From Vibrio fluminensis (lineage in GTDB: Bacteria > Pseudomonadota > Gammaproteobacteria > Enterobacterales > Vibrionaceae), in contig NZ_JADILO010000027.1 of assembly GCF_015278125.1 (NCBI RefSeq), positions 1 to 62,620 of the forward strand: DNA of 62,620 bases, written 5' to 3'. The first letter of the stretch is position 1. The number at the start of each line of letters is the position of its first letter. Below are positions 1 to 8,059 of the stretch, in pieces. The notes under the pieces were generated by a model that did no database searches, was not told the origin of the DNA, and saw only the letters and a list, made by a program, of their open reading frames with translations. The position numbers were made by a program, and so were the translations under genes.

Positions 1-130
<130 letters not shown>

Positions 131-255
131 TTTGTTTTTTTGGGGACAAGCATTGTCAACTGTTGAATCAACTTCCAAACTCTCATCCTATTTTCCCACT
201 AGATTGCAATGCCCTTCGGCAAAACTAGCGTTTTCGCAAACGGGGGAACACCGCC

Positions 256-606
256 ATGAAATACCAGAACTTAGACGTATGGAAATTAAGCTTTGCATTG
301 TGTAAAGAAACCTACCTGCAATTTCGATTCACCAATGACTACGCTTTTCGCGATCAAATTCGCCGGTCAGCATTATCCATTCCCAGCAATATCGCGGAGG
401 GTGTTGAAAGGTATAGCGATAAAGAAACCGCGTATTTTTTTAACGTTGCGAAAGGTTCAACTGGAGAACTTAAAACACAGTTGATGATGGCAAAAGAGCT
501 CAATTACATACCTCAATCAGATTGTGACTTACTTTGCGAGCAATGTGAGCGAATAAGTAAAATGCTGTTTAGCCTAATCCGCAAACATCGTAGGTTTACA
601 GCTTAA
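256..606 (+). CDS. Four-helix-bundle protein, S23/IVP-like
   Basis: A 116-residue protein matching the small four-helix-bundle family first described from open reading frames in 23S rRNA intervening sequences and related to the Avd accessory protein of diversity-generating retroelements. Visible family signatures are the N-terminal NLDVWK stretch, the central RRSALSIPSNIAEG segment and the following YFFNVAKGSTGEL helix. Length is normal for the family. No enzymatic residues are evident and the biological role is unknown. It is not inside an rRNA gene here: it stands alone between a heptamer array upstream and a 15-bp array downstream. The start was chosen because it opens the conserved N-terminus. 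Family assignment is secure; function is not. Confidence 0.88.
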   Translation: MKYQNLDVWKLSFALCKETYLQFRFTNDYAFRDQIRRSALSIPSNIAEGVERYSDKETAYFFNVAKGSTGELKTQLMMAKELNYIPQSDCDLLCEQCERISKMLFSLIRKHRRFTA

Positions 607-655
607 GTCCAAAGCTTAACAACAAACATCCATTGCTCCGTAGCGCTAGCGTCCT

Positions 656-775
656 GTAAGCGAAGCGTCCGTAAGCGAAGCGTCCGTAAGCGAAGCGTCC
701 GTAAGCGAAGCGTCCGTAAGCGAAGCGTCCGTAAGCGAAGCGTCCGTAAGCGAAGCGTCCGTAAGCGAAGCGCTC
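656..775. repeat. 15-bp tandem repeat, 8 copies
   Basis: Eight copies of GTAAGCGAAGCGTCC occupy 656-775, with the last copy slightly altered. A degenerate half-copy (GTCCTGTAAG) precedes the array. Since 15 is a multiple of 3 it is open on the minus strand as an FAYGR repeat, which looks like an artefact of periodicity. It lies between the stop of the four-helix-bundle gene and the grpE terminator. Confidence 0.95.
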
Positions 776-776
776 C

Positions 777-811
777 AAAAAAACGCCCCGTCGAGAGACG
801 AGGCGTTTTTT
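777..811 (-). terminator. Rho-independent terminator after grpE
   Basis: A hairpin with arms CGCCCCGTC and GACGAGGCG (one mismatch, GAGA loop) is flanked by A6 and T6. It can work in both directions but sits 14 bases past the grpE stop, so it most likely ends grpE. Confidence 0.9.
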
Positions 812-824
812 GCAATCTAAAAGA

Positions 825-1430
825 TTACTTCGCAACCATCACCATTGCTGGGCGGATCACGCGACCGTTAAGCTCGTAACCTTTCTGCATTACAAACATA
901 ACTGTGTTTGACTCATGGTCAGCGCTTTCTTGAATCGACATCGCTTGGTGGAATTCAGGGTTGAATGCTTCACCTTCAGGATTAATTTCTTTCAAGCCGA
1001 ACTTCGCTACTGCGTCTGCGAAAGTTTTGTGCGTCAGTTCTACGCCTTCAAGTAGTGGCTTAACTGCTTCGTTTTCACCATCAGCGGCTGCGATAGCGCG
1101 CTCTAGGTTATCGATTACTGGCAGTAGCTCTTCAGCAAACTTATTAAGCGCGTATTTACGCGCTTTGTCGATTTCAGTTTCAGTACGACGACGCATATTT
1201 TCTACTTCTGCTTTCGCACGTAGAACGCCATCTTGCTGATCTTTAATTTTTGCTTCGCTAGAAAGTAGAGCTGCTTCTAGTTGAGCGATCTTCGCTTCTT
1301 GCACGTCTAGCTCAGTCTCTTCGTTCCATTCGATATCAGCGTCTGTACCAACTGCTTCTACGTCAGACTCAACCGCTGTCTCTTGCTGTTGAAGCTCTTC
1401 TTCTTGGATCTTTTTCTCTTCGTTGCTCAT
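825..1430 (-). CDS. grpE: Nucleotide exchange factor GrpE
   Basis: GrpE (201 residues) releases ADP from DnaK in the DnaK-DnaJ-GrpE chaperone cycle in the cytoplasm. The N-terminal third is acidic and Gln/Glu-rich. It is followed by the long coiled-coil helix (about residues 55-110, with RAKAEVENMRRR) and the C-terminal beta-wing domain with the conserved NPEFHQAMS and VMQKGYELNGRVIRPAMV motifs. The ATG at 1430 (MSNEEKK) is preferred over an upstream in-frame ATG because it opens the usual Vibrio N-terminus. It is divergent from nadK, as in many gammaproteobacteria, and has a sigma-32 type promoter upstream and its own terminator. Confidence 0.97.
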   Translation of the reverse strand: MSNEEKKIQEEELQQQETAVESDVEAVGTDADIEWNEETELDVQEAKIAQLEAALLSSEAKIKDQQDGVLRAKAEVENMRRRTETEIDKARKYALNKFAEELLPVIDNLERAIAAADGENEAVKPLLEGVELTHKTFADAVAKFGLKEINPEGEAFNPEFHQAMSIQESADHESNTVMFVMQKGYELNGRVIRPAMVMVAK

Positions 1431-1524
1431 GATATCTCCAGAATTCACGTATTTGTGCTGCCCGCGTGTCACGAATACACGCTATAAATACACAAAAATT
1501 CGCATATTTAGCTAACTTGCCATT

Positions 1525-1553
1525 ATTATGGGGATGAAGATTATCGAATCAAG
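1525..1553 (-). promoter_or_regulatory. Sigma-32 heat-shock promoter of grpE
   Basis: On the minus strand CTTGATT and CCCCATAAT are separated by 13 bases. This is close to the sigma-32 consensus CTTGAAA-N13-15-CCCCATNT. It lies about 95 bases upstream of the grpE start, which fits the known heat-shock control of grpE. The assignment is by consensus only. Confidence 0.8.
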
Positions 1554-1574
1554 CCTAATTGTGCCGGAAAAGCC

Positions 1575-2459
1575 ATGAAAAAAACTTTTGAAGTGATCGC
1601 CATCATCGGTAAACCTCGAGATCAACAAGCAATTCAAACTCATAGAGAGTTGTTTGATTGGTTAACTGCCGAGGGTTACAGCGTATATATTGACGATCGC
1701 TTAAACGACATTCTTAGTGATATCCCACAAGAACATTTTGCGAGCCTTATCCAACTTGGAAAAATTGCCGATTTAGCAATTGTCGTCGGTGGTGATGGCA
1801 ACATGCTGGGCGCTGCGCGCGTGCTTTCACGATTCGATATCTCCGTTATTGGTGTAAATCGTGGCAACCTTGGGTTTCTCACCGATCTAAACCCAGAAGA
1901 TTTCCAGACAGCACTTAAAGCGGTGTTGGACGGCGAATTTATCGAAGAAGAACGCTTCTTACTTGAAGCGGAAATTCATCGCCATAAACAAATCAAAAGC
2001 CACAATGCAGCACTAAACGAAGCGGTGCTCCACCCAGGACAAGTGGCACACATGATTGAATTTGAAGTTTATATCGATGATAGCTTCGCGTTTTCTCAAC
2101 GCTCTGATGGTTTGATCATTTCAACCCCAACTGGTTCAACCGCTTATTCACTCTCTGGGGGCGGTCCAATTTTATCCCCAAGCTTAAACGCCATTTCGCT
2201 GGTACCAATGTTCCCGCATACGCTATCAAGCCGCCCACTGGTGGTTGATAGCAAACGCCGCATTAAACTCGTGGTCTCACCAGACAACCGTGGCACGCAA
2301 GAGGTTAGCTGTGACGGACAAGTTTCACTGCCGGTGTCACCGGGTGATGAGATCCATATTTACCAAAGCCCAAATGTGCTAAAGCTGATCCACCCGAAAG
2401 ACTACAGCTACTACCATGTACTGCGTAATAAGCTGGGTTGGTCGAGTAAGCTGTTCTGA
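1575..2459 (+). CDS. nadK: NAD kinase
   Basis: NAD kinase phosphorylates NAD to NADP in the cytoplasm. The 294-residue protein is the normal length. It contains the GGDGN nucleotide motif (VVGGDGNMLGAARV, about residues 72-85), the NRGNLGFLTD segment and the STPTGSTAYSLSGGGPI motif, all diagnostic of the PpnK/NadK family. GGAAAAG stands just upstream of the ATG. It is transcribed away from grpE; the short divergent region is shared with the grpE heat-shock promoter. No recN follows directly, unlike E. coli: here recN is 3 kb further along, displaced by the repeat-rich segment and a regulator gene. Confidence 0.97.
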   Translation: MKKTFEVIAIIGKPRDQQAIQTHRELFDWLTAEGYSVYIDDRLNDILSDIPQEHFASLIQLGKIADLAIVVGGDGNMLGAARVLSRFDISVIGVNRGNLGFLTDLNPEDFQTALKAVLDGEFIEEERFLLEAEIHRHKQIKSHNAALNEAVLHPGQVAHMIEFEVYIDDSFAFSQRSDGLIISTPTGSTAYSLSGGGPILSPSLNAISLVPMFPHTLSSRPLVVDSKRRIKLVVSPDNRGTQEVSCDGQVSLPVSPGDEIHIYQSPNVLKLIHPKDYSYYHVLRNKLGWSSKLF

Positions 2460-2484
2460 TAACGGAACGCCAAGACAAGCTTGG

Positions 2485-2525
2485 CTACGGATTACGGATT
2501 ACGGATTACGGATTACGGATTACGG
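2485..2525. repeat. Second heptamer tandem repeat, 5 copies
   Basis: Five perfect copies of ATTACGG (2491-2525) follow a degenerate copy (CTACGG). The array is flanked on both sides by ACGGAACG-like sequence. It has the same period as the array at 1-126 but a different unit, and lies just after the nadK stop. Confidence 0.93.
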
Positions 2526-2556
2526 AACGTAAAGCTTGCGCTTTACTTACGGACAA

Positions 2557-2584
2557 GAGCGAAGCTTTGGGCTTCGCTTTTTTG
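2557..2584 (+). terminator. Terminator after nadK
   Basis: The hairpin AGCGAAGC / GCTTCGCT with a 5-base loop is followed by six T residues on the plus strand. It is about 100 bases past nadK and immediately before the 3' end of the oppositely oriented GIY-YIG gene. Confidence 0.82.
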
Positions 2585-2586
2585 AT

Positions 2587-2871
2587 TTATATATCCGAAT
2601 ACATATCTTTCCATGAAGGATTCACTTGTTCGATCAAATTGTTCTTCCATGCACGCTTCCAGTTTTTTATTTGCTTTTCACGAGCTATAGCATCTCTTAT
2701 ATCACTGAAAAGTTCGAAATATACCAATCTGTTAATTCGATAGCGCTTGGTAAACCCTTCACAAACACCGCTCTTATGCTGCCATACTCGCGCTTTTAAA
2801 TTTGTCGTTACCCCAACGTATATTGCTCGTTTTGTATGATTAGATAGGATGTAAACCGCTGGTTGTTTCAT
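2587..2871 (-). CDS. GIY-YIG single-domain endonuclease-like protein
   Basis: A 94-residue stand-alone GIY-YIG protein of the UPF0213/putative endonuclease type. The core reads PAVYIL at residues 4-9, then IYVGVT near 19-24, LKARVWQHK (catalytic Arg region) near 27-35 and a helix with REKQIKNWKR, ending in NPSWKDMY. This last segment is very characteristic of the small GIY-YIG family found scattered in many genomes. The ATG at 2871 was chosen because it directly opens the domain; the in-frame upstream extension has no family similarity. Its promoter side faces the array of eight 111-bp units that begins 107 bases upstream. The substrate is unknown. Confidence 0.88.
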   Translation of the reverse strand: MKQPAVYILSNHTKRAIYVGVTTNLKARVWQHKSGVCEGFTKRYRINRLVYFELFSDIRDAIAREKQIKNWKRAWKNNLIEQVNPSWKDMYSDI

Positions 2872-2977
2872 CGATATTTTAATGGCATAGAATTTAAGAC
2901 TTAATCTGCCACGGTAAGCTAATACAGTCGCATTGAAATAGTATGAAGCCCGAGGAATTCTTTCACACTTCAGCGTT

Positions 2978-3855
2978 GTCATTCTCGAGAGGGAAGAACA
3001 ACCGAGTTAGGAATCTCGCTTTTAAACGAAAAACACTAGATTCCTTGCTCGCGCTTAGGCGCTCCATGGAATAACAAAAATAAAAGTTAGTCATTCCCGA
3101 GAGGGAGGAACGACCGAATTGGGAATCTCGCTTTTAAACCACAAAAACAAGATTCCCTGCTCGCGCTGCGCACTCCATGGAATGACAAAAATAAAAGTTA
3201 GTCATTCCCGAGAGGGAGGAACGACCGAATTGGGAATCTCGCTTTTAAACCACAAAAACAAGATTCCCTGCTCGCGCTGCGCACTCCATGGAATGACAAA
3301 AGTAAAAGTTAGTCATTCCCGAGAGGGAGGAACGACCGAGTTGGGAATCTCGCTTTTAAAACAACAAAAACAAGATTCCCTGCTCGCGCTGCGCACTCCA
3401 TGGAATGACAAAAGTAAAAGTTAGTCATTCCCGAGAGGGAGGAACGACCGAGTTGGGAATCTCGCTTTTAAACCACAAAAACAAGATTCCCTGCTCGCGC
3501 TGCGCACTCCATGGAATGACAAAAATAAAAGTTAGTCATTCCCAAGAGGGAGGAACGACCGAGTTGGGAATCTCGCTTTTAAGCCACAAAAATAAGCTCC
3601 CCTGCTCACGCTTGCGCGCTCCATGGAATGACAAAAATAAAAGTTAGTCATTCCCGAGAGGGAGGAACGACCGAATTGGGAATCTCGCTTTTAAACCACA
3701 AAAACAAGATTCCCTGCTCGCGCTGCGCGCTCCATGGAATGACAAAAATAAAAGTTAGTCATTCCCGAGAGGGAGGAACGACCGAGTTGGGAATCTCGCT
3801 TTTAAACCACAAAAGTAAGCTACCCTGCTCACGCTTGCGCGCTCCATGGAATGAC
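2978..3855. repeat. Eight tandem ~111-bp palindrome-containing units
   Basis: Units start at 2978, 3090, 3201, 3312, 3424, 3535, 3647 and 3758, so the period is 111 or 112 bp. Each unit opens with GTCATTCCCGAGAGGG and ends with CCATGGAATGAC, so the ends are inverted repeats (GTCATTCC / GGAATGAC). Most units also carry an internal inverted pair, GGGAATCT / AGATTCCC. Units are joined by an AT-rich AAAATAAAAGTTA-type linker. The first unit is the most diverged. The array yields an open frame on the plus strand that repeats with the unit; I do not consider it a gene. Confidence 0.96.
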
Positions 3856-3871
3856 ATCAACAAAGCAACGA

Positions 3872-4267
3872 TTAACGTTCACCCAAGACTTCAAAGTCAT
3901 CGCTGGCTAGACGGGCTTTGCCGTCGGCTTCTAGTTGCCATACTTCTTTGTGCACCACTCCGAAGGCTTGGTTCATGGTCCACTTAGCAGACAGAATAAA
4001 TGCATCGTCACCATGAGGTTGCCACTCTACTTCGGTGTAATCGACATCTTTAAATCCTTTATCCATGATGCCTTGCCAAAAAGCTTGGATCGCTTCGCGC
4101 CCAGTAAACTCACCAAATGGTCGAGCGTGCATAGTGCAACTCTCTTGATACTGAGCCGCGCAGCCTTTTGCATCTTGTTGATTAAACGCTGTTTGCCACG
4201 CTTTAATGCCTTGTTTGCACGCCGCTAACACTACATTTTGCTCGGTAGTATTCACTGTCATATCCAT
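3872..4267 (-). CDS. NTF2-like / SnoaL-fold protein
   Basis: A 131-residue single-domain protein with the NTF2-like (DUF4440/SnoaL) pattern: an N-terminal helix (AWQTAFNQQDAKGCAAQY), then the region around FTGREAIQAFWQ and C-terminal strands ending in DDFEVLGER. Members are small ketosteroid-isomerase-like proteins with diverse or unknown activities; no substrate can be inferred. It is divergent from the LysR gene at 4364 with a 96-bp shared intergenic region, so that regulator probably controls it. The ATG at 4261 two codons later is an equally possible start. The stop is close to the end of the 111-bp array. Confidence 0.8.
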   Translation of the reverse strand: MDMTVNTTEQNVVLAACKQGIKAWQTAFNQQDAKGCAAQYQESCTMHARPFGEFTGREAIQAFWQGIMDKGFKDVDYTEVEWQPHGDDAFILSAKWTMNQAFGVVHKEVWQLEADGKARLASDDFEVLGER

Positions 4268-4363
4268 TTCTCATTAATAATTTTGATACCCCAAGTGTAG
4301 GCAGATTAATTACAATGAAATACAAAGGTAATAGAAAACACTGTTTAGAAAAAGAGAACAATA

Positions 4364-5221
4364 ATGACTAGACTGAGACAAATGTCGATCTTCGCTCATA
4401 TAGTGGAACAAGGTTCCGTTTCCGCTGCAGCAGATAAACTCGAACTCTCCAAATCAGTCGTCAGTCAGCATCTCAAAGCCCTTGAACATGAACTCGGCGT
4501 AACGTTATTAAAGCGCACGACACGCCGCCAAGCTCTGACTGAACTGGGTGAACAGTTCTACCTGAGTTGTAAAAACATCAACACCATTGCCGATCAAGCG
4601 TGGGATAGCACACGCCAACACCAAGCCGAACCAGCGGGAAGAATCCGCATTACCGCACCACACGCACTCATGGATACACTCGTCGCTCCGGTGATCGCAG
4701 AGCTCATCAAACAGTACCCGAAACTGCGCCCTGAACTGATTAACGACGATCAACGACTCGACTTCATGCAGCACGACATCGACCTTGCTATTCGAGTTGG
4801 TAACTCACCCGACAGCACGCTCAAACAAAAACGTCTTGGACAGTTTCGTGATGTGTTATGTGGCAACGCCACTTTGATCGGCAAACCGTTGGAAGATTTG
4901 GCTTATATCGCCAACTCTTGGCAAGGACAACAATACAAACACCAATTTCAAGCCACTTCGGGTGATGTACCTCCATTTACTAGCAACGCGACCTGCATGA
5001 CAAATTCGTTTCATAGCTGCCTTGCGCTGATCCGTGCAGGTGCTGGCATTGGCCTAATTCCTGACTTTTATCTCGTACACACATCGACAGAAATCGTCAA
5101 TCTCACCCCACAATGGACACTGCCGACCAACACAGTATTCGCCCTCACCGCATTCAACGCACACCCACCGATAGCGGTGCAAAAAAGCATAGAAATGTTA
5201 GCAAAACGTTTATCAAACTAA
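4364..5221 (+). CDS. LysR-family transcriptional regulator
   Basis: A 285-residue LysR-type regulator. Residues 1-60 form the winged helix-turn-helix (FAHIVEQGSVSAAADKLELSKSVVSQHLKALEHELGV is the classical pattern), followed by the RTTRRQALTELGEQFY linker helix start. Residues from about 90 are the effector-binding domain, with the usual RIRITAPHALMDTLVAPVI opening. It most resembles the AaeR/DmlR-type subgroup. It is divergent from the NTF2-like gene, the standard arrangement for a LysR regulator and its target. The inducer is not deducible. Confidence 0.9.
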   Translation: MTRLRQMSIFAHIVEQGSVSAAADKLELSKSVVSQHLKALEHELGVTLLKRTTRRQALTELGEQFYLSCKNINTIADQAWDSTRQHQAEPAGRIRITAPHALMDTLVAPVIAELIKQYPKLRPELINDDQRLDFMQHDIDLAIRVGNSPDSTLKQKRLGQFRDVLCGNATLIGKPLEDLAYIANSWQGQQYKHQFQATSGDVPPFTSNATCMTNSFHSCLALIRAGAGIGLIPDFYLVHTSTEIVNLTPQWTLPTNTVFALTAFNAHPPIAVQKSIEMLAKRLSN

Positions 5222-5387
5222 GTCAGTCAAACTGAGCCGCTGCATTATTTTTGCCATACATAGCAATCACTTAGATCACGGCCCTTTGCTTATTTCCTCT
5301 ACAAAACAGCCAAGAAATAAGCAACGCATGTAAATTAACTTTGATTTTCCTCCACTTTCCTCACAATTTTTTGGTTACCTGTATTTA

Positions 5388-5403
5388 CTGTATAAAGAAA
5401 CAG
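5388..5403 (+). promoter_or_regulatory. LexA box 1 upstream of recN
   Basis: CTGTATAAAGAAACAG is an exact CTGT-N8-ACAG match to the gammaproteobacterial SOS box. It lies 50 bases upstream of the recN start. E. coli recN is likewise controlled by multiple LexA sites. Confidence 0.88.
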
Positions 5404-5409
5404 TATATA

Positions 5410-5425
5410 CTGAGTCTATATACAG
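5410..5425 (+). promoter_or_regulatory. LexA box 2 (one mismatch) upstream of recN
   Basis: CTGAGTCTATATACAG matches CTGT-N8-ACAG at seven of eight fixed positions and has an AT-rich core. It follows box 1 by six bases, giving a tandem operator typical of tightly repressed SOS genes. Confidence 0.65.
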
Positions 5426-5452
5426 TATTGTTCATTTAAACAGGTAATAAAA

Positions 5453-7117
5453 ATGCTGGCTCATTTAAGTGTTAATAATTTCGCTATTGTTAAATCTTTG
5501 CAGCTAGAACTTTCTAAAGGCATGACCACCATTACAGGTGAAACTGGTGCAGGTAAATCCATTGCGATTGACGCGTTAGGGTTGTGTTTAGGCGGCCGCG
5601 CTGAAGCTTCAATGGTGCGTCAAGGTGAGGAAAAAACCGAAGTAAGTGCGGCTTTTTCACTGGAGAATAACCTCCACGCCACCCGCTGGTTAGAAGATAA
5701 TGAACTGTTAGATAGCAATGACTGCATCTTGCGTCGCACCATCACCAAAGATGGCCGCTCACGCGCCTTTATTAACGGTAGCCCTGTTCCCCTTTCTCAA
5801 CTTAAATCTTTAGGGCAACTGCTGATTAATATCCACGGTCAACACGCTCATCATCAGTTGATGAAAAGTGAATACCAACTGGCGATGCTCGATCAATACG
5901 CCGGACACCTAAACTTGCTAAAAAGTACCCGCAACGCTTACCAAACATGGCGTCAAGCGGACAACAACCTAAAACAGCTACGCGAAAATAGCGCACAAAA
6001 TCAAGCTCAGAAACAGCTGTTGGAATACCAAATCAAAGAACTTAATGAACTTTCACTTGGTGAGGAAGAGTATGAAGAACTCGAACAAGAGCACAAACGC
6101 TTGTCCAATAGCGGAGAACTTGCCTCAACTTGCCAACAAGCCATCGAGCTTATTTATGAAGGTGAAGAAGTTAATGCGCTTGGTATTTTGCAATCAGCCA
6201 ATCACTCCTTAATTCAGCTTGCTGAACTGGATGAAAAACTGGCTGAACTGCCAAATATGCTGGCAGAAGCCATCATTCAAGTGGAAGAAGCCAACAGTGA
6301 GCTGCGTAACTACCTTGATAACATCGATGTTGATCCTGCACGCATGTCCTTTGTGGAAGAGCGTTTCTCAAAAGTAATGTCGATGTCGCGTAAACACCAC
6401 GTGTTGCCAGAAGAGCTATACCAACACCATCAAGACTTATTAGCGCAAATTGAACAGCTTGATTGCTCAGATGAAAAGCTTGATGAGCTTGCCCAAGACG
6501 TCGAAACCAAATACCAAGCATTTTTATCTAGCGCGGAAAAACTGCATAAATCTCGTTGTCGTTACGCCAAAGAGCTCAACAAGCTCATCACCGAAAGCAT
6601 GCATGAGCTGAGCATGGAAAAAGCGCAGTTTAGTATCGAGGTAAGTAACCAAGGTACGCATCCATCGCCACTAGGTTTGGACAGCGTATGTTTTGTGGTT
6701 TCAACCAACCCTGGCCAACCAATGCAGCCAATCGCCAAAGTGGCTTCTGGTGGTGAGCTATCCCGTATTTCACTGGCGATCCAAGTGATCACCGCACAGA
6801 AAGTTGATACCCCTAGCCTGATCTTCGATGAGGTGGACGTAGGTATCAGTGGCCCAACAGCGGCGGTAGTTGGAAAAATGCTGCGTAAACTTGGCGAGTC
6901 TACCCAAGTGCTGTGTGTAACGCATCTACCTCAAGTAGCAGGTTGTGGGCACCAACAGTTATTTGTCGCTAAGCAAACCAAAGCAGGCAAAACAGAAACG
7001 CAGATGAATCAACTGGCAGAAGAACAACGCGTAGCGGAGCTGGCACGCCTACTAGGGGGTAGTCAAATCACGGAATCGACTCTAGCAAATGCTCGCGAAC
7101 TGCTTATCGCTGCGTAA
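5453..7117 (+). CDS. recN: DNA repair protein RecN
   Basis: RecN is an SMC-like ATPase induced by SOS that acts at double-strand breaks. The 554-residue protein begins MLAHLSVNNFAIVK and carries Walker A GETGAGKSIAIDAL at about residues 29-42. A long Gln/Glu-rich coiled-coil middle (about 155-370) follows, then the C-terminal half with the signature VASGGELSRISLAIQV and Walker B LIFDEVDVGISG. This is the family's usual length and layout. Tandem LexA boxes lie in front of it. It is followed at 155 bp by bamE, the common recN-bamE (smpA) order. Confidence 0.98.
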   Translation: MLAHLSVNNFAIVKSLQLELSKGMTTITGETGAGKSIAIDALGLCLGGRAEASMVRQGEEKTEVSAAFSLENNLHATRWLEDNELLDSNDCILRRTITKDGRSRAFINGSPVPLSQLKSLGQLLINIHGQHAHHQLMKSEYQLAMLDQYAGHLNLLKSTRNAYQTWRQADNNLKQLRENSAQNQAQKQLLEYQIKELNELSLGEEEYEELEQEHKRLSNSGELASTCQQAIELIYEGEEVNALGILQSANHSLIQLAELDEKLAELPNMLAEAIIQVEEANSELRNYLDNIDVDPARMSFVEERFSKVMSMSRKHHVLPEELYQHHQDLLAQIEQLDCSDEKLDELAQDVETKYQAFLSSAEKLHKSRCRYAKELNKLITESMHELSMEKAQFSIEVSNQGTHPSPLGLDSVCFVVSTNPGQPMQPIAKVASGGELSRISLAIQVITAQKVDTPSLIFDEVDVGISGPTAAVVGKMLRKLGESTQVLCVTHLPQVAGCGHQQLFVAKQTKAGKTETQMNQLAEEQRVAELARLLGGSQITESTLANARELLIAA

Positions 7118-7272
7118 CCACAAATTTTTGCCCGATTTGTGTCGTGACTTTGCAACCTAATTCAAAAATCATGGTCTGAAGTAATTCAAAACAAGATGAG
7201 CTTTTTACATTAGGGGCAAGCTTGTTTATTATCAGCCCAGATAAACAAATGGATAGTTACAAGAATTTGAGT

Positions 7273-7632
7273 ATGCAATTTAAAAAGTGGCTAATCGCAC
7301 TACCACTCGCTATGACAATGCTAACGGGTTGCTCACTGTTGGAAAAATTGGTGTATCGCATTGATATTAACCAAGGCAACTACATCGAGCAGAAAGCGGT
7401 AGATAAGTTAAAGTTTGGTATGAGCAAGGAGCAAGTGCGCTTTGTAATGGGCTCACCAATGCTAGTTGAAAATGGGTTCCCAAATACTTGGTATTACATC
7501 TACTCCCATACTGAAGGTCATAAACCGTCGATTCAACGTGACCTGATCGTGAGCTTTGATGATCAAGATCGCCTAGTAGAAGTCACTGGTGATTACCCAA
7601 TCAGTGAATCTTTCTACGAAAGCATTAATTAA
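7273..7632 (+). CDS. bamE: Outer membrane assembly lipoprotein BamE
   Basis: BamE (SmpA) is a small lipoprotein of the BAM complex that inserts beta-barrel proteins into the outer membrane. The 119-residue product has a lipoprotein signal peptide with lipobox LTGC (Cys about residue 18). Downstream come the family motif LKFGMSKEQVRFVMGSPM and the NTWYYIYSH strand. The ATG at 7273 gives a normal signal peptide with Lys residues at positions 4-5; an upstream in-frame start would add a hydrophilic extension ahead of it. It is followed by a strong terminator. Confidence 0.96.
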   Translation: MQFKKWLIALPLAMTMLTGCSLLEKLVYRIDINQGNYIEQKAVDKLKFGMSKEQVRFVMGSPMLVENGFPNTWYYIYSHTEGHKPSIQRDLIVSFDDQDRLVEVTGDYPISESFYESIN

Positions 7633-7655
7633 TACCAATCAGAATTCAAAACATT

Positions 7656-7687
7656 AAAAAGGCTCGCAACTGCGAGCCTTTGTTTTT
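7656..7687 (+). terminator. Terminator after bamE
   Basis: The hairpin AAAGGCTCGCA / TGCGAGCCTTT is followed by GTTTTT on the plus strand. It lies between bamE and the converging ratB gene. Confidence 0.9.
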
Positions 7688-7705
7688 CTCTGCGCCTAAT
7701 CGTGC

Positions 7706-8059
7706 TTAATCGGTTTTACGCTGAGGGCTTGGTTTACCACCGGTTACCGGATCAGCTGCGCCAGCGGCTTTTGCTTGCTCGGCACGTTTACGACGAATCT
7801 CTTTTGGATCGGCCAATAGCGGGCGATAAATTTCAATGCGATCGCCGTCGCGCACTGTGGCGTCTAAACGCACATTACGGCTATATACGCCAACTTTGTT
7901 CTCTTTCAGGTCAATCTCTGGGTACAACTCAAGTACACCCGATTGTGCAATGATCTCTTCAACCGTCATCGCTTTATTTACTACTAGAGTAAACACACGT
8001 TGCTCGTGTGGCAGTGCGAACACTACCTCAACATGAATCATATCCGACTCAATACTCAT
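7706..8059 (-). CDS. ratB: RnfH/RatB family ubiquitin-fold protein
   Basis: A 117-residue protein of the RnfH/RatB (UPF0125) family. It shows the beta-grasp pattern VEVVFALPHEQRVFTLVV near the N-terminus, the EIIAQSGVLELYPEIDL segment and the diagnostic IYRPLLADPKEIRRKRAEQ motif near the C-terminus. The molecular role is unsettled. The start at 8059 (MSIESDMIHVE) overlaps the ratA stop by 11 bases, indicating translational coupling; an internal ATG at 8041 is the alternative. The Lys/Gly/Pro-rich tail after the motif is likely disordered. Confidence 0.92.
   Translation of the reverse strand: MSIESDMIHVEVVFALPHEQRVFTLVVNKAMTVEEIIAQSGVLELYPEIDLKENKVGVYSRNVRLDATVRDGDRIEIYRPLLADPKEIRRKRAEQAKAAGAADPVTGGKPSPQRKTD

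Noticed and set aside
656..775. CRISPR array
   Set aside because: Units are contiguous with no unique spacers; the same holds for the 7-bp and 111-bp arrays, and no cas gene is present.
596..835. Minus-strand FAYGR-repeat protein over the 15-bp array
   Set aside because: The array period is a multiple of 3, so one open frame is automatic; the frame overlaps the grpE terminator.
3119..3987. Plus-strand repeat proteins (HSREGGTTELGISLL) over the 111-bp array
   Set aside because: The period is 111 or 112 bp so the frame is broken between units, and no start signal precedes them.
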